A DNA stretch of 64,000 bases from Symbiodinium natans (GCA_905221605.1 CAJNDS010000702.1:796406-860405); one strand, 5' to 3'. Positions 47,401-60,900 are shown, counted from the stretch's first letter. Program-made: numbers and translations. Notes: generated by a model not told the origin, from the sequence alone.

Positions 47401-49665
47401 GCTGCATTCCGACTGTGGAGCCCCAGCAACAGAAGAGTCTTGCTTAAGGTGTGGTGCATCCGGACAAGGCCTCAGGGTCTTCCTGTGATACAAGTACAAG
47501 ATAAAGAACAAAATCAACCCGTATTGCAACTCACTCAAAATCAGTGTGAAGCGATTGCGCACCATCGCAAACGCAGGGCGCAAAGCAAAACCCAAGCAAA
47601 CTTGACCCAAAACTGTTGCAGACTGTTGTACAAGTGAGCACGGTTGCTGTCGTGAGCCATCGCAATCTCTTCGTGCTTGTCCAAGAATGTAAGCTGCTGG
47701 TATGCCGTGCATCCCAATCGACAGAAAATGCGAGCAACTTCCTGTGGCAGGTGTGGCGGAATAATGCACTTCAAGCCGGAGACAGTCTAATCCTCACGAA
47801 GCCGTCAGGCTCCGAGGTTCACAAGACCAGGGTGTGCTCGATGTTTCCGTGTTTCCCCGAGGCTGAACTTTAGGTAGTCCCGGGTGCATGTGTTGCTGCC
47901 TGGCAGGTGATTGCAGTATATTGCAGTGTTGCATGTGCAACTTAGGATTGGCACCGGCATTCTTGGGACGGCACAGAAAAAAGGTCACGCTCTCACAGAT
48001 CTTGCAGGTCAGTGCAGTTGCGCTTGGTGTGTTGATTGGAGCTTTTCCTGACTTATCAACTTCCACCTTGCCAGCAAACAGTGGAGTTGTTTTGCTGATG
48101 GCGTTCGGAAAGAGGATGGAATGCAATTTGTCAAGTATTGTTTTGTGGGAGTTTGTGCTGGTGGTGGTGGTATGTGGTGGTGTGCGTGCATGTGCGTGCG
48201 CGTGTGCGTGCGTCGGTGTGTTTGTGTGTGTGTGTATCTGAGTGCGAACCACCTGGTCGTACTGTTGGAGTTTTTCGTTGCTGATTTTGGTTCAACAAGA
48301 GTTTTTATGCGTTGAAAGCGCACACGCACGTCACCCTTGTTTTGAGCTCTGCAGGGAGTGACGAGCTTATTTGCCTGTCCAATTGTGCCTCTGCGGAACC
48401 GGACAATGTAAAATTTATGGCACCGGAAATGTGGGGGTTTACGAAAATAGGGGGGGCGCCTTTTTGGGGTCCTGTTTATAAAGGGATCCTATTATTTGTC
48501 TATCTTAGGGGTCCCTTATTTTCGTAAACCCCCATGTACCCAACTTTTTTCAACGTGTTGCCCACGACTGAATGTTACTCGTCCGGACCCGAGGTCTATT
48601 GAACGACGACGCGCGAGGATGTCTTCAGAAGACCTTGCAGCAATCCTACTTGCTCACGCGACCACATTTAGACTCCTGGCATCTATAGTTGCTAAAAATG
48701 ACCATGGTCAGCAAGATTCAGCAAGATAGTCATGCCTTTCTGTTTCCCTCAATTTTCGGCCTCAAGCCATTTCACGCCGATTGCATGCCGCGGCATAGTC
48801 TGAACGTTGACATAGCCCAATGCTTGATTGGAATCCGCAGAGACTGCGTGTTGCGGCCAGGGTTCTTTCTTCTGCTGCAGGGGCAACTTGCAGCAGGGCC
48901 ATCTGCAGTCGTCTTTCGCAGCTACAACCCGAGGCTGCAGCTGAACAAGTGTGCAGCAGAAGTTGCACAAGGAGCGACAAAGGCACCCGAGCGGCATGAA
49001 CTTCACCCAAACCTACATGCAATTGCAAGGTGCTTACTGACTTCACTTACATTTATGCTGCTAGAGCAGGTCCATGCAGCAACGGATGTCACCGGGTTTG
49101 GCTTGCCCATGGCTCAGTCGACCCTGAGTGAGCTTGGACGAACCTGCAAAACCCAGTCGACCATTGTGAGGGCCAAAGGGTGTAGGTTTCAGCCTCGATA
49201 GATGAAAGATGGTTGAGGTATCTTGGCGCACGCGACAGGTTTCATAGTTTTTGTCTCAGCTTTATGACCCGTGATCGCTCCTTTCCGGTCCTTTTTTGAG
49301 GCTTGGCCACCTACGTGAGATGTTGACTGCTGACGACGCGGACAGCGAGCCCCCTTCCAAGAAGGCCTGGGCGGCACTGGGTGGCCCACGCGCGCGCCGA
49401 AGAAGCATGTCATTGGCATCCCTTTGCCTGGAAGGCTCGACTGACAACCGGAGGCAGTTGCAATCTTAGAGAGAGGTACATGTCGTGGGCTCTGTCCGCA
49501 AGCGCCGGTTAAGTTACGCCTGACGGTGCGTCATGCTGCTGTGGTATCAGTCGACACCCATGCGGCTGAGATCCTTTTTCCCATTTATTCAGCACCTCCC
49601 TAATATAAGAAATCACGGGCCCGACTCCCCTCCCGAGGTCACGGGGCCTTCAAGACCACGATATA

Positions 49666-49711
<46 letters not shown>

Positions 49712-52040
49712 GCGGGTGGGCTGGAGCACATTCCACGCCGTACAATCTAAGCCCATGACCCTCCACAATAATCTAGTGATTGGGGGATGGGGGAGGGTTT
49801 GAAAAATGGCCGGAAGGGAGCCCAATAAATCGATCCGAGGTGGAAGGCTTGGAGCCGTTTTGTCGGCGGAAGCTGGATTCTCAGTTCCTAGATTTCCTGT
49901 TTAGCGCAGTTGCCTTGGAAGCTGACAGCCCCCCCCCCCCTCCTTTGAAGGCAACTTGGCAACTTTCCGAATACTTGCCTGGCGCATCCGCAGAATGCCC
50001 CTGAGATCCGAGGCTGTGCCACTGCTGCCGCAGGCCTCTGCCGTCATAGTGCTCAGTAGCGCTCTCTCGTACACATTCGAATGCAATTCGATGGGGCATT
50101 TGGCTTCTTTTATCGTTTCTTTTGCGAGCGGCCCGTAGGCCAAGGAGCTAGCAGTGGACGAGCAGTGCGCTGACGACTTGGACCCCAATGGGTGTCACAC
50201 GTGGTGAACATGGAAATACTGTGGCAATGGCGTTGCGGGGGATGTCTACAGGTCCCGGGCGGCTCCGTGAACAACTTGAAGATGGCGGAGACCGGCGGAC
50301 TGACTCGCTTCGCGCAGGCGCCGAGATTCATCCACAAACCATTTTCCCCCCGTGAAAACTGTTTCAGAGCCTCTCGGGCGCGAGAGGGCGTGTCCAAGCA
50401 GATGCGGCTGCTCTTGGCAGATGTGCCGGGCTCAGTTGCGAGCACCCAGACTCCAGACTCCTTTGGCCCCTTACACTTTCTGCATCTCCTGAACCGGGCA
50501 CAAATGCAGAGAGACAAACATGATCCGTATTGCAGGGCCATTGCCAATGATTTCTGCAGATGCCGGAACAACCAATTCTGCATCTCCTACAAACACATCT
50601 GCGCAGGTGCTTGGGGTAGGCAGGCTCTAGAATTCGGTTTTGCCGACGGTGGCTACGGTCTCTGCTGAGGAGAGGGCTCGACGGGTGAGGCATCAAAACA
50701 AATTGGCTGGACGGCGTGGGAATCTGCGGAAGGCTCGCGAAAGCGGCGCGCAAGCGGTGGGAAAGGGAACCTGTGTTTGCAAGCCATGGGCCCCTGTGTA
50801 GCTGTAGTCATGTCCTTGTGTAGCCCGTGCACGGAACGCTTGCCAGCAAGCAGGGGTCCTGTAGTCCAGAACTAAATGGTTTTCGTCAGGTGATTGGCGC
50901 GCGCAGAAATGCGGAATAATTAAAACGCTACGCGACACGCCTCGGCCTGGCCCAATGCAGCTCCCGGAGAGGGGCCGCCGTTGGGGGTGGGGGGAGAGGT
51001 GAGGGGGGGGAGGCAGCCTGCGCGTCTGCTCCCAGGGGAAACCCTCAACTTTGACCCATGCCCACAACACCACGCCCCGACGCAGAAGGGAAGGGCAGGG
51101 GCCTGCGCACCGGCGGGCCAGAGAAAGCTGAACTTAGCATCATTCGGCTCGAGAGGGGGGGCTGGGGTGGGGCCTGTTTTTTGGAGGGCGCTAAAAAATT
51201 ATTCGCCGGTTGGCCCGTTGGGGGGGGTGGAAATGGTGTCCGGCCTGGGGGCTGGGACCGGAAAAGCCCAGCGCCGGGCAGGAGCCCACCTTTGCCTGGC
51301 CCCGGCAGTTCAAAGGAAAACTTGAAATCACAAGCAAGATCTGTTTTTGCTTCGACGGCGAAAGGGCGCGAAAGAGCGCTCGAAGGCGTTGCGGTGAGGT
51401 GTTTCCAGGCACAAGAGAATCGAACAACCTGCCTCACGGTGATCCCAATCACTTCATCCAGGCTCAGACATCAGGCGGTCTGCTTCTAGTTCTTGGCTCA
51501 GCACGAAGCAAAAGTTGGTTCTTTGCCTTGTTATTTCTTGACATCCAGCTCGGTCGAGCATGTTCTCACGTAGCTGGCTTTATGCACAACATTCAGCCCA
51601 TCCCGCCCTAGGCAGTACCCAAGGACGACGCTGAAAAGGTTGTGGCCCGGTGCCCAGGTACAGCACGGCAATGCACGGCAAGAATGTAGTGCGTCCACGC
51701 AAAGCATTCCTGGAGTGCTCGGCAGTTTCTCTCGTAGCTCGCATCTTCTCTGAGGGCGCCCTCCGCCAGGCCGTTGCCTCAAGACCTTCACAGGAGCGCC
51801 CTACAACACCTCGTGGTAAGCGCTTACCTGGGATAAACGAAGCAGCTAGCCGCGTAAGGGTCTCTGGAGCACCCACTGCTAATCTGGAATTCCTGACAAG
51901 GCGGTTTAGGATGTCATGCTTGTAAGTGGAGATTGCATCTCTGTGGGCGATACATATTCCGATACATGAACCACGGGCGAGGCGGCAAGTCCTGTGTAGA
52001 TGCCCAGGCAGGTCTGTCCAGCACAATGGCCATCGGCGAG
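44482..52040 (+). CDS. selD: selenophosphate synthetase (selenide, water dikinase), N-terminus not found
   Basis: SelD makes monoselenophosphate from selenide and ATP, the selenium donor for selenocysteine synthesis. Exons: 44482-44547 (SDDIAIVGTLDFFTPIVDEPE), 44991-45031 (VFGGIAAANALSDV), 45111-45150 (YAMGARPIFALNI), 47180-47230 (GHTVEDLEPKYGLAVIG), 47449-47468 (VVHPDK, 20 nt), 47751-47808 (NALQAGDSLILTKPSG), 49070-49100 (VHAATDVTGFG), 50252-50311 (VPGGSVNNLKMAETGG), 51462-51495 (AQTSGGLLLVL). A weak last exon is 52008-52040 (STMAIGE), resembling the C-terminal IGE. Motif order is exactly that of bacterial-type SelD: DFFTPIVDDP, AANALSDVYAMG, GGHT, HAATDVTGFG, QTSGGLL. Joins checked in phase include PE|VFGG (GC donor), DV|YAMG (GT), IG|VVHPDK (GC) and PDK|VW (GC). 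The N-terminal exon with the active-site Cys/Sec, an exon between 45150 and 47180 (perhaps ILKGGRAAQ at 46048-46074) and one before HAATD are missing. Confidence 0.88.
46774..46793. repeat. poly-C run
   Basis: About 18-20 C with no interruption, in a SelD intron. Confidence 0.8.
48165..48240. repeat. TG-rich microsatellite
   Basis: Imperfect TG/GTGC repeat in the SelD intron between 47808 and 49070. The Cys-Val peptides translated through it are artefacts. Confidence 0.8.
48432..48534. mobile_element. 103-bp MITE-like element with 21-22-bp terminal inverted repeats
   Basis: The left end TGGGGGTTTACGAAAATA followed by GGG (48432-48452) is the inverse complement of the right end (48513-48534), with one base extra on the right. 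Both ends are flanked by TG, a possible 2-bp target duplication. The 60-bp interior codes for nothing. The element sits in a SelD intron. The structure is that of a miniature inverted-repeat transposable element or a foldback element; I cannot name a parent transposase family. Confidence 0.75.
49662..49709. repeat. AT dinucleotide microsatellite
   Basis: About 23 AT units, nearly pure, in a SelD intron. It is self-complementary. Confidence 0.95.
50911..50985. repeat. dispersed GC-rich repeat, copy 1
   Basis: Carries TTAAAACGCTACGCGAC, CGCCTCGGCCTGGCCCAA and CTCCCGGAGAGGGGCCGCC. Two further copies are at 62780-62830 (partial) and 63053-63118. Each is followed within about 100 bp by a G-rich tract. 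Confidence 0.8.
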
Positions 52041-54900
52041 GCCTGGGACCAAGAGCTGGGAAAGCTTTGGAGTCTCCGATCCTCAGCTCTTTCTCTTGTG
52101 GAGGTCCGGCATCTGGCTGATGGTGACCCACTTATCATGGCATGCTTCCCAGGAGTGCATCATGGCTTCACTAGAACGTTTCCTGCAACGAATGAGTTTC
52201 CTTTTAGAGTGGATCCTCAAGACTTGACGCAGTGACGATTGCGCAGCAAATCGTAGATTGATCTGTCTTGCCCAGCTCATGTTTGCTCCATCACATGTGT
52301 GAGGTGGAGAGATGATGAGCGCGTGCATGCAGAATTTCGTTGGGGCCAACAAGCGTCCAGAAAAAGACGGTTGCTGTTGCTGGGCCACCCCTGCCTACCC
52401 AACCAGGTGAGCCTCCAGTTATCCACATGCTACCAGCACAGGCCTATATACTATATACTGAGGGAATGCATGTGAACTGCAAGTATCATCAACTGAGCCC
52501 TCCTTTCCCGATGGGCAGAAGCTCACAGACTTGTGCCGATCGGATGATCACGCAGCTTCTTTAGAAGTCAGAACGGGCATCATGCATGCCCACATGATGC
52601 TTGGCCCAGTTGTCGCAATCGCATTCAGCACCTTGAACACGGGCCACACGAGATTGATTGACCAGATCACATGGCAACCATGAGGACACCGATATAAACA
52701 AGTGCTTTTCTTCCCATGTGCCCACCTGTCAATGAGACTCAATCATGTTTCGCTTAGTGATCGGCCTGGTGTGTCATGCATTGGCCGCTCGCTTGCAGAT
52801 GTCATGCTCATGTGTGCCAGTGGTAAATTCTGCTCCTATGAGACCCCTTTTTTAATCGCTTAGCAATGCGGCTGGTCGTAAATCGCAAACAAGCATTGGC
52901 ATTGTCTGAGGCTGGGCCTGTGATCTTGGAGTCGGTGCCTCATGTATGTCGCGCAGACAACTTGAGACAAGTGACACTGCTGAGCATACTTCGCATAGCA
53001 GTTATAGCATAGCTAGTGGAGTTCCTCTTTCTCCAAGTTGCTCCTTCCATTTTTTCTTACGCAGGCCCGAGTTCGAGCTGGTTTCCTTTACGCCAAAGGC
53101 TGGAAGATTGTTCCATGCTGACCACCACTGACACTTCACCAGCACGTGCTTTAATGTCAACTTGCTTTGACAGGGTCTGTCTCACAGCAGAGAAGTACTC
53201 TCGCTCCCAAGCAGTTTTGCCGTGGGGTTTCCTGATTCTGGCAGAGAATGTTTTTCGGAGACTTGCCTCCCCTTGTCTCCTTTCGGGCTGGGTAGGGCCG
53301 GGTAGGGGTTAGTTTGAAAATGCTGCGGTTTGGAAATCTTGTCTTCCCTTGTTTGCCCTTTGTTTTTCCTTCAGGTCTACAGGTCGAACCACACAAGCAA
53401 ATCATCTGGAACAAGCTAAGACCCAAGCAGTTGAAGTGAGTTGTGAATAGTCTCACATTCCCCACTCACTCCGACCCACATGAAGAGTGACAGTGTGTGA
53501 CAAAGGTTAACAAGCCCAATCCACATTGAGACGAGAGCCAGGGGAGACAAGCCTCGGGAAACCACCCAGTGGGACAACGGGAAATGCCCTGTTGCCAGGA
53601 CGGAACAGTCTTGGCTGGACGGCAGGCCAGGGCAGCAATGCAAAAGTGCTACTGGCAGACCTGTTGACTGGCCGCGGAGTCATCACGATCTCTACCTTTA
53701 TTTGCACAGCTTGAATCAATTTGAGTCATTGGCAAGCCCCATGAAAGCCCTGTCCTTGACCCGTCAGGTAGGCTCATGCATTCGTGCTTTGCACAGGCGC
53801 TGACCGCTGTCTTCAGCCTCGCTGCCGGCAACTTGAGCTCATGTTCCCGCATTGGCTCCCGACTCCGGGGCCGTAGCCTGTCAAGTGCATCAGCTGAATC
53901 AATATGGTACATTATTCGGACACTAATTATATACTGGTCTTGGTGAAGTCTGCAAATCTGTAAACGTTTTTGAAGGAGATAAATATGACATGCCAGTCAT
54001 TGCGACCACTCTGATCACACATCACTTCTCATGCTGTAGGCAAGATTTAATGCATCAGCACAAGGTAGGTTCTTGTGGAGCAGAAATCTTATTTCAGCTT
54101 AGCATGAACGTTGCCTTCCCTATGTTCATTAGTTTTTGGTGCTACGTATCACGTTTGACGATGCGGAACCCCTGCCGCCCGGAAGCCCCTATCCAAGGGT
54201 GCAAACAGCCAAAAACCTCCACATTTCAGAACCTCAATGCCACCGGAAGGTTTCGAAAATTCGCAGGCTGAGGCCTTGACCCCTTACTGTACCACGGGCC
54301 ACCAAATCATCCAAAACAAAATGACCGGAGATCTTCAGAGGATTCAGACCCCTCTGTAGGGGGTCGTAGGAACTCCATACAGTTGCAAGTTTGCCAGCAG
54401 ATCGATAGGCGACAGTGCGCACCAAAGGAGTTCCATTGGTCCATGGCCAGAAAGTCTACAGGTGATATTGGATTCTACAATGTAGAAAGGTTAGAGGTCT
54501 TACAGGAAAGACAGGGTCCGCAGAGGTCCAAAAAGGCCGAAGAGGATGAGGTCCACATCATGAAAGGTCCGAGTCCAGAGCCTACAAGGGTTCAGACAGG
54601 GCGTCCATACAGGCCCGACATGAGCTCCATCAAAGGTCCGCGGCAGGAGGCGAGAGGAACATGGGCCTGATGTCCCGACCCCTACAGGATTCAACGAGGG
54701 GGGGACACTTCATCCACCAGCAGCGGGACTTGTTCTTTTGCGCCAAAATGCCTTGGCGGATTTGGCATCGGCGGATTTGGCATAACAGGGGCTCGTCTAA
54801 GTGCACTTCTCTATCTGCAGGGCACGACTCTCGCACTTTCGGCTCAAAAGACGCTTTGGTACGTTCCTCCTATCTGAACTCCCTACAAATTGCTGAAATT
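52041..54900. other. between SelD and the PA14/DUF1800 gene; nothing recognised
   Basis: At 51933-52235 a + frame is open and partly protein-like (EAWDQELGKLW..., ADGDPLIMACFPG). It could hold the very end of SelD but has no known motif. Between 54.18 and 54.7 kb the words AGGTCC and AAAGGTCCG recur several times, which makes the 95-codon frame at 54383-54670 suspect. No other gene is supported. Confidence 0.35.
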
Positions 54901-57900
54901 ATGGGGCGCACATTTTTTGTGCTCTTCTTTGCCTTCCGCACGCTGGCGTTGGGGAAGCCGAGTTGCAACGTTCGCGATGAGAAGTGCTTTCAAGGCTCTC
55001 TTTTCCTCCAGCGAGAAACGCTTTCCAAGATTTCCCAAATGGCGGCGGAGGACTCTGCAGTTAAACCGGCAAGTCTTGCCATAGAGGCACTCAGTTCGGA
55101 GTTGTCCAAGCGTGTCCTTACGCAGCTGCCTAAACTTGCAATTAATAAGCTACCAGTATCGAGTGCATCTACCGGCACTTGTAGCAAGGCGGAGCCGCTT
55201 TGCCATTTGCAGGAAATCTTCGAGACTTACGGCGTCGCAAACGTGCAAGCCAATCGCACTCGCGCTGCTGATGCACGCTTCCTGATGAGAGCAGCTTGGC
55301 CATGCTTGGCCTCTCTGGTTTGTCATGGTTTCCTTGGGGGTTCAGCGTTTCCCGCATGCAGGTAAGAGCTGGGTCTTTGGTGATCGCGCAACCCTTCATC
55401 CGTCACTTGCTGAGGCGACTTTTGGCCCGACTCGTGAAACATTGACAGAACTCGGTGCCTCGGATGTGCAGCCATGCGGAGCCCAAACCAGCAGGGTTGA
55501 GATGTCGCTGATTGTGCCTGTCCAGGTCAGACGAGCCATGCAGATTGGGTCTTGGAGCAGATGAGCTTGCCAATGGAGTCCCTCCGGGAATACTATCGTG
55601 AGCGCGTGAATCCATTCTACAATGCCGCTGTAGACAGTGAACGCGACTTCAAGCCCTACACTCCCTGCACACCTGGCTCGCGCTGGAGGGCATATGTTTT
55701 CATGCTGAGTGACAACCGGAAGCAGGTCCAGGTGGCAGCCGGAAAAATCTTTGTGGATGGCAAGTTCCGGTCAGACATCCGCACTGGTCTCCTGGGCTCA
55801 CGTTGGAGCGGCCACCTAGATGATCATATGTTTTTTTGGTCGGGGAGTTGCTGTGAGCTGAAAGAGTCAGAATGTCATTGCTGGCCGAGGTCTTGGCAAC
55901 TACACAGGCTATCTCTGTTTCCTGTATGAGGGCGTCGGACAGGATGTCCACCTTTCGACTGACAAAGATTGCAGTTGGAGAATCCCGAAGACGAATATGC
56001 CAAATCCCGCGTTGTATTTGCGACTTCGTTTGCAGAGCAGCCTTGCTATTGTTTGACACATGCATTCTGTGGGTTCGTTGAAGAGCATATCGCTCATCGC
56101 GGTTGGGCATTTGCTTCGAAAAGGGTGTTGTATGACTGCTGCTGGCCACCCCAACTTCAGCGGTGCAGCTAACAAAGAGCCCAAAGCCAGCATGGCTGTG
56201 TAAAGCTCTGCATTCCAATGTATATACCGAGGTTGGACCGGACTATGTCCCTGCCTGTTTCCTTGCCCTTCAGGGACGGCTTGCCAGACACAGTGCTGTT
56301 GCAGACCTACGCCCCCAGTGAGTGCCCGATGGACGAGGTCAGAGTACAAGAAACAAGCGCAGCAAGTATAGTAGTCGGACTTCAACATGGGAAGGCCACC
56401 TTTTGGATACCAGACTTGTTTGATCTTGTTTGATTAATTCCTCGACCTCGAAAGCAAAGTGTGGAATCTGCTTGAATCCGCTTTTGAGATCCCAAACCCT
56501 ACCAGGCGCTGCTTAGCAAAGTCGAGGGCGAGGAGCTCTTAATTGAGGCAAACGAAAGCTTTTGCTGTGAGTCGCTGTGAGTCGCCCACCATCGCTCACG
56601 TCTGAAGTCGTAAATCCATGAATGTTGCGAGGTCCATGGAAACACTTACGCTTATCATCCGCGGGTTCAGCTTCATGGCAACACTCCTGGAAGCCCCGCT
56701 CCTGGACTCTGCGTGCCGCCAAGCTTTCTCACAGAAGCATCGTGCAAAGCACCGGCGATCTCTCCAGCTCAGGCCGGCCTTGGCTTGTACTCAAAATGCA
56801 CGGGCTGTGCTCGGAAAAACGCCCCAAGTGATGCTAGTGACGGCGCGTTTGCCACGTTTGCCACGTTTGCAGGCCGCGGTGCCAGGGCTTCATGCGGAAG
56901 TGCACGTCCTGAGCTCCAGCCCTTCGGGCTTCATCAGCGAGACCTCGAGCCAGCCGACCTTTGCCTTTCTTGACCCTCAGATCAACCATCCTTCTACGGG
57001 CAATGCTTGGATTGACCAACTGCCCAGGGACTACTTTGCCATCCGCTGGGCAGCCACGTTGACAATCCAGCAGGCAGGCGAGTATGAGTTCTTCCTGGAG
57101 TCCGACGACGGCTCTAGACTGGTGCTGGATGGTTCTGAGGTGGTGTTGAACGGTGGCTTTCACGGCATGGAGGAGAAGAGTGGCAAGGTGAACCTGACCG
57201 CCGGAGGCTGGGACTGGGACTGGGACTCCCGGAGGGCCCTCAAGAGGCTCGGCTTGTAGCTATTGCTGGCAAGAAAGATCAAGAAAGGGACGTTGGGTTT
57301 GGGGGGGCAGTGGTACACCGGCCGTAGCTGAAAGTGCGAAGCATGCCGCGCTCACACGCGCTCTCAGCATGCAGGCCATGCGCTTCTCGTCGAGTACTAC
57401 GAAGGCAACGGCCATGCTGGAATTGTAGCTCGCTGGCAGGGCCCGGACAGCGGGAACACCAAGCAGATCATGCCTTCTGCAGCCTTCCAAACTCCTCCTC
57501 CGAGCACATCATCTTGCGTCTCCTGTGGCTCACCTGGAGAGGCGACTTCCTTGGGAGCTCTCAGCATGAGGGATTAACATGGGATTAACGGCTGCTTTGG
57601 AGTTGCCTCAGTGGTTTATGCAAGGGCGAACACCTTCAGGCTTCTTGCTTGGCTCATGAAAGAAAATACGGCTCCCCTGAAGAGGTTTCCAACGATCCCG
57701 CCCTGGGACACCAGCTCCGCTTCTACACCACAAGGCAGGGGCGTGACTTGAGCAGTGACTCTGCACAGTTTGGGATCTGTCATATCTGGGAGGTCCCATG
57801 CAGACCAAGACCTCGACAACCACTTCTTCGATAGATTTGCCGATGAGCTGTCCAAGTCGACCGTTTGGACAGCCAAAGCCCTGTGGGCCAAGGACTGTCG

Positions 57901-60900
57901 ATGTGCAGGCTTGCTTTGATGTTGTGCCGCTGTGCATCCGGGGCCCAGCTTTTGCACCGGAGCACTGGCAGGACCAGTTACGCCAGCGCATGGCGTGGGC
58001 CTTATCACAGATCTTCGTGGTCAGCGCCAATGGTTTTGGCATGGATGACCGGACTGAGCTGTGGTTAAATTATTATGACGCTTGGAGTCCGATTACGCGC
58101 GCTCATGAGCAGTCCAGCGCAGTCAACTTTGATTAACTGCTGCTCCTTTGCCTGACGACTGCCGTGCTCAGCGCTTGTTCAGGACATCTTCGTGCGCAAC
58201 GCGTTTGGCAATTTCCGGGATGTCCTCCGAGAGATCACTTTCAATCCTCTCATGGGTCGCTACCTCACCAACACTGGCAGTTCTTCCTTTGACTACAACG
58301 GCCGCTTTCCCAACGAGAACTTCGCCCGTGAGATCATGCAGCTCTTCTCTGCAACTGGGCTGCTTTTGTGTTTTGCAAGCTTCTCGGGGTCCCAGAAGAA
58401 AGACTCTTTTTTAACAAGACGCTTGAACGCGGTGCTTGATCCAATGTTTGTAGCGTGCAGGCCTGAACGGTTTCAGGCCTGGGCCGATGGTTAGTTCGTC
58501 TTCTCGTGACTATAAACTATGTGGCCCAAACACGTAACGCATGTGCACCGTGATCTCCTGCGGATCTCCCCCAGCCCACTCAACATGCTGCAAAAGCCAG
58601 ACGCCAACACACTGGCCGCCGTTTCCCCCCATGCACTGGCTGCTTTCGCCTCCCCTTCCCATCCTGCCCTGCAGTCTCGGATTTGCGCTGCCGAATGTTG
58701 CAAAGGGTATCAAAGGGTTCAGCAGCACAGAGCCACAAGACAAGAAGATGTGCAGGTGGCCCTAACCTCAAAAAGTCTCAGGTCGGTCTGGACTTGCTCC
58801 ACCGCAATGGTACTGTCATGAGGGATTCCAACGGAGACATTATGCCAACCTATGACATGGATCACATCGTAAATTTCGCGAAAGTCTTCACAGGCTTCCG
58901 GGAACGGCCCTTCCGACCCAACATCGAGAACGAAGATGATGACAACTTGATAGATCCAATGATCGTCGACGTTTCAAGACACGATGTTCATCCCAAGCCA
59001 GACTTGTATGGAGGCTTCTTGGGGGATGTCTTGCCCTCTTGCACGGAACCTGGGGTTCGCAAATTCCTGGCCAAAGGGGCTCGATACGAGTTCTATCCAT
59101 ATCAACCCATGGGTCAGGTTCTCGAGCTGTCCCCTGGGTCAGAATTCTACGATGTGCTGTGCTCCAGGGTCGACACTAGCTGTGTCTACCCAGCAGTGGT
59201 GGTGCTGAAGAAGACAGTTGCCTGCTCCGGTGCCGAGTGCTTGGCTGATGATGCCAGTATCGTGAAGATTGACGGGCGGTTTTACACTTACATACCGGCA
59301 CCATGCGTGAACCCATATTTCGAGGCAGTCCCGCACAATGAAACAGTGAGCTTCTTTGCCCTCAAAAAAGGCGAATACTGCACTCCAGGTTCATTGATTG
59401 GGGACCAGGCTGCCTGCGAGCAAGCTATCATATCAGTGTATGGGTCGCACGATGGCAGGCCATACACGCAGGCAAAAACTTGGTATCCCAAAGGCTGCTC
59501 CTACAGGGGTGGGCGAATGTACTTCAATCCGGACCCTGTGGGCCGCACCAAAGGAGGAGACTATCTGCCCATTTGCTATGCCAGCATCATCGTCCACGAG
59601 AATGGAAAGGTCAGTGCAGACGGCCTCGAAGCAAACAGCTTCACTGTGCCATGGGTGGGGGGGTCGCCTCCCAACTCGCCTCCATTTGGAATCAACTTCT
59701 TGACCATTCAGTCGGGTGCTGTTTTCAGCGAAGTGCCTTGCAAGGAAGATGTCAAACAGCAGTTGTTCATGGGGGCCTTTGAGCCGAACGTGACTTGCAG
59801 CGTGTGTGGCGGTGATGTCGAGGTCTTCCATCATCCTGGTGAGGGGCCAGGGGTCACAGCCAAGACAATCTTCAAAGTGGATGGGAAGTTCTACAAGAAT
59901 GTCATGAGCACGATTCACGTTGCCAACGGACCTACCTTCCGTAACCCACCAGTGTTTGTGAACGGCCACGAAGCAAAAACATCAGGGAATGCGAATCCCT
60001 TAAAGCACGCCGTCCTGGCTGAAGTCGAAAGCCTGCTGGATCAGCTCTTCATGCATGAGAACACCGCCATTTTCATCAGCAAGCGGCTGATCCAGAGGTT
60101 TGGCGTGTCAAATCCTTCGGCAGCTTATGTGGAAGCGGTGCAGCGTGCATTCCGCACTGGTGAGTACGGTGGCATGCTCTTCTCGGAGAAGTATGGAGAT
60201 CTTGCTGCAACAGTGGCAGCCATTCTTCTTCACAAGGACGCCGACATGGATGGCCATCAGCATAAGCAGTTTCACGGCAGCTTGCGTGAACCAATGCTGA
60301 AGCTGATGCATTTCATGAGGTCCATGGAGTATCAGGATGTGACCCGCGAGAACGTCGTCCTCCGAGAGCTTCAAGATGTGTTGGGCCAGTTTCCCTTCCA
60401 GTCGCCTACGGTCTTCAACTTCTACTTGGCCGACTCTCAGCCGAAGTTTTTGTTCTGCTTCGAGTGTCCATCCGCTTGTAGTAGTTGATTCCGTTTACGC
60501 GTCGCGTCGGGCTTGCAACCAGAGTGCTCCAAGTCTGGATAAGCATGCAGAGAAACAGCACCTCCCGCACGTGTTCACAGACGTGTTTACAGGGGCCTTC
60601 CAGCAGCCTTGAATGGTCCGAGCACAGTGATTGGTGTTGTTCCGAAGGAGAGGGGAACGAAGGAGAAGGGATGGATTTTCCTTACAAGGATTGTATCGCC
60701 GTCCAAAGGCCTCGACGATTGGCTGAATTTCTGCCAAATTTCGCGAGCGTTTCGCAGTCGCAGAACTTCTGCATACTTAGACGCAGCATTTTGATGTTTA
60801 ACCTTAGACTGAGATGGCAGCACATGGTTTGGCACATTTTGGAGACACGCTGTAAGCCTTTGCACAGCATCGCACAGCCTAGCTGCGGCGAGGACTTCAA

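Noticed and set aside
51395-51435. Possible tRNA T-arm on the minus strand (GGTTGTTCGATTCTC)
   Set aside because: The stem does not pair and no A box is seen.
51580-52131. 183-codon minus-strand ORF
   Set aside because: Antisense to the SelD 3' region; no family signal, and composition is typical of a shadow.
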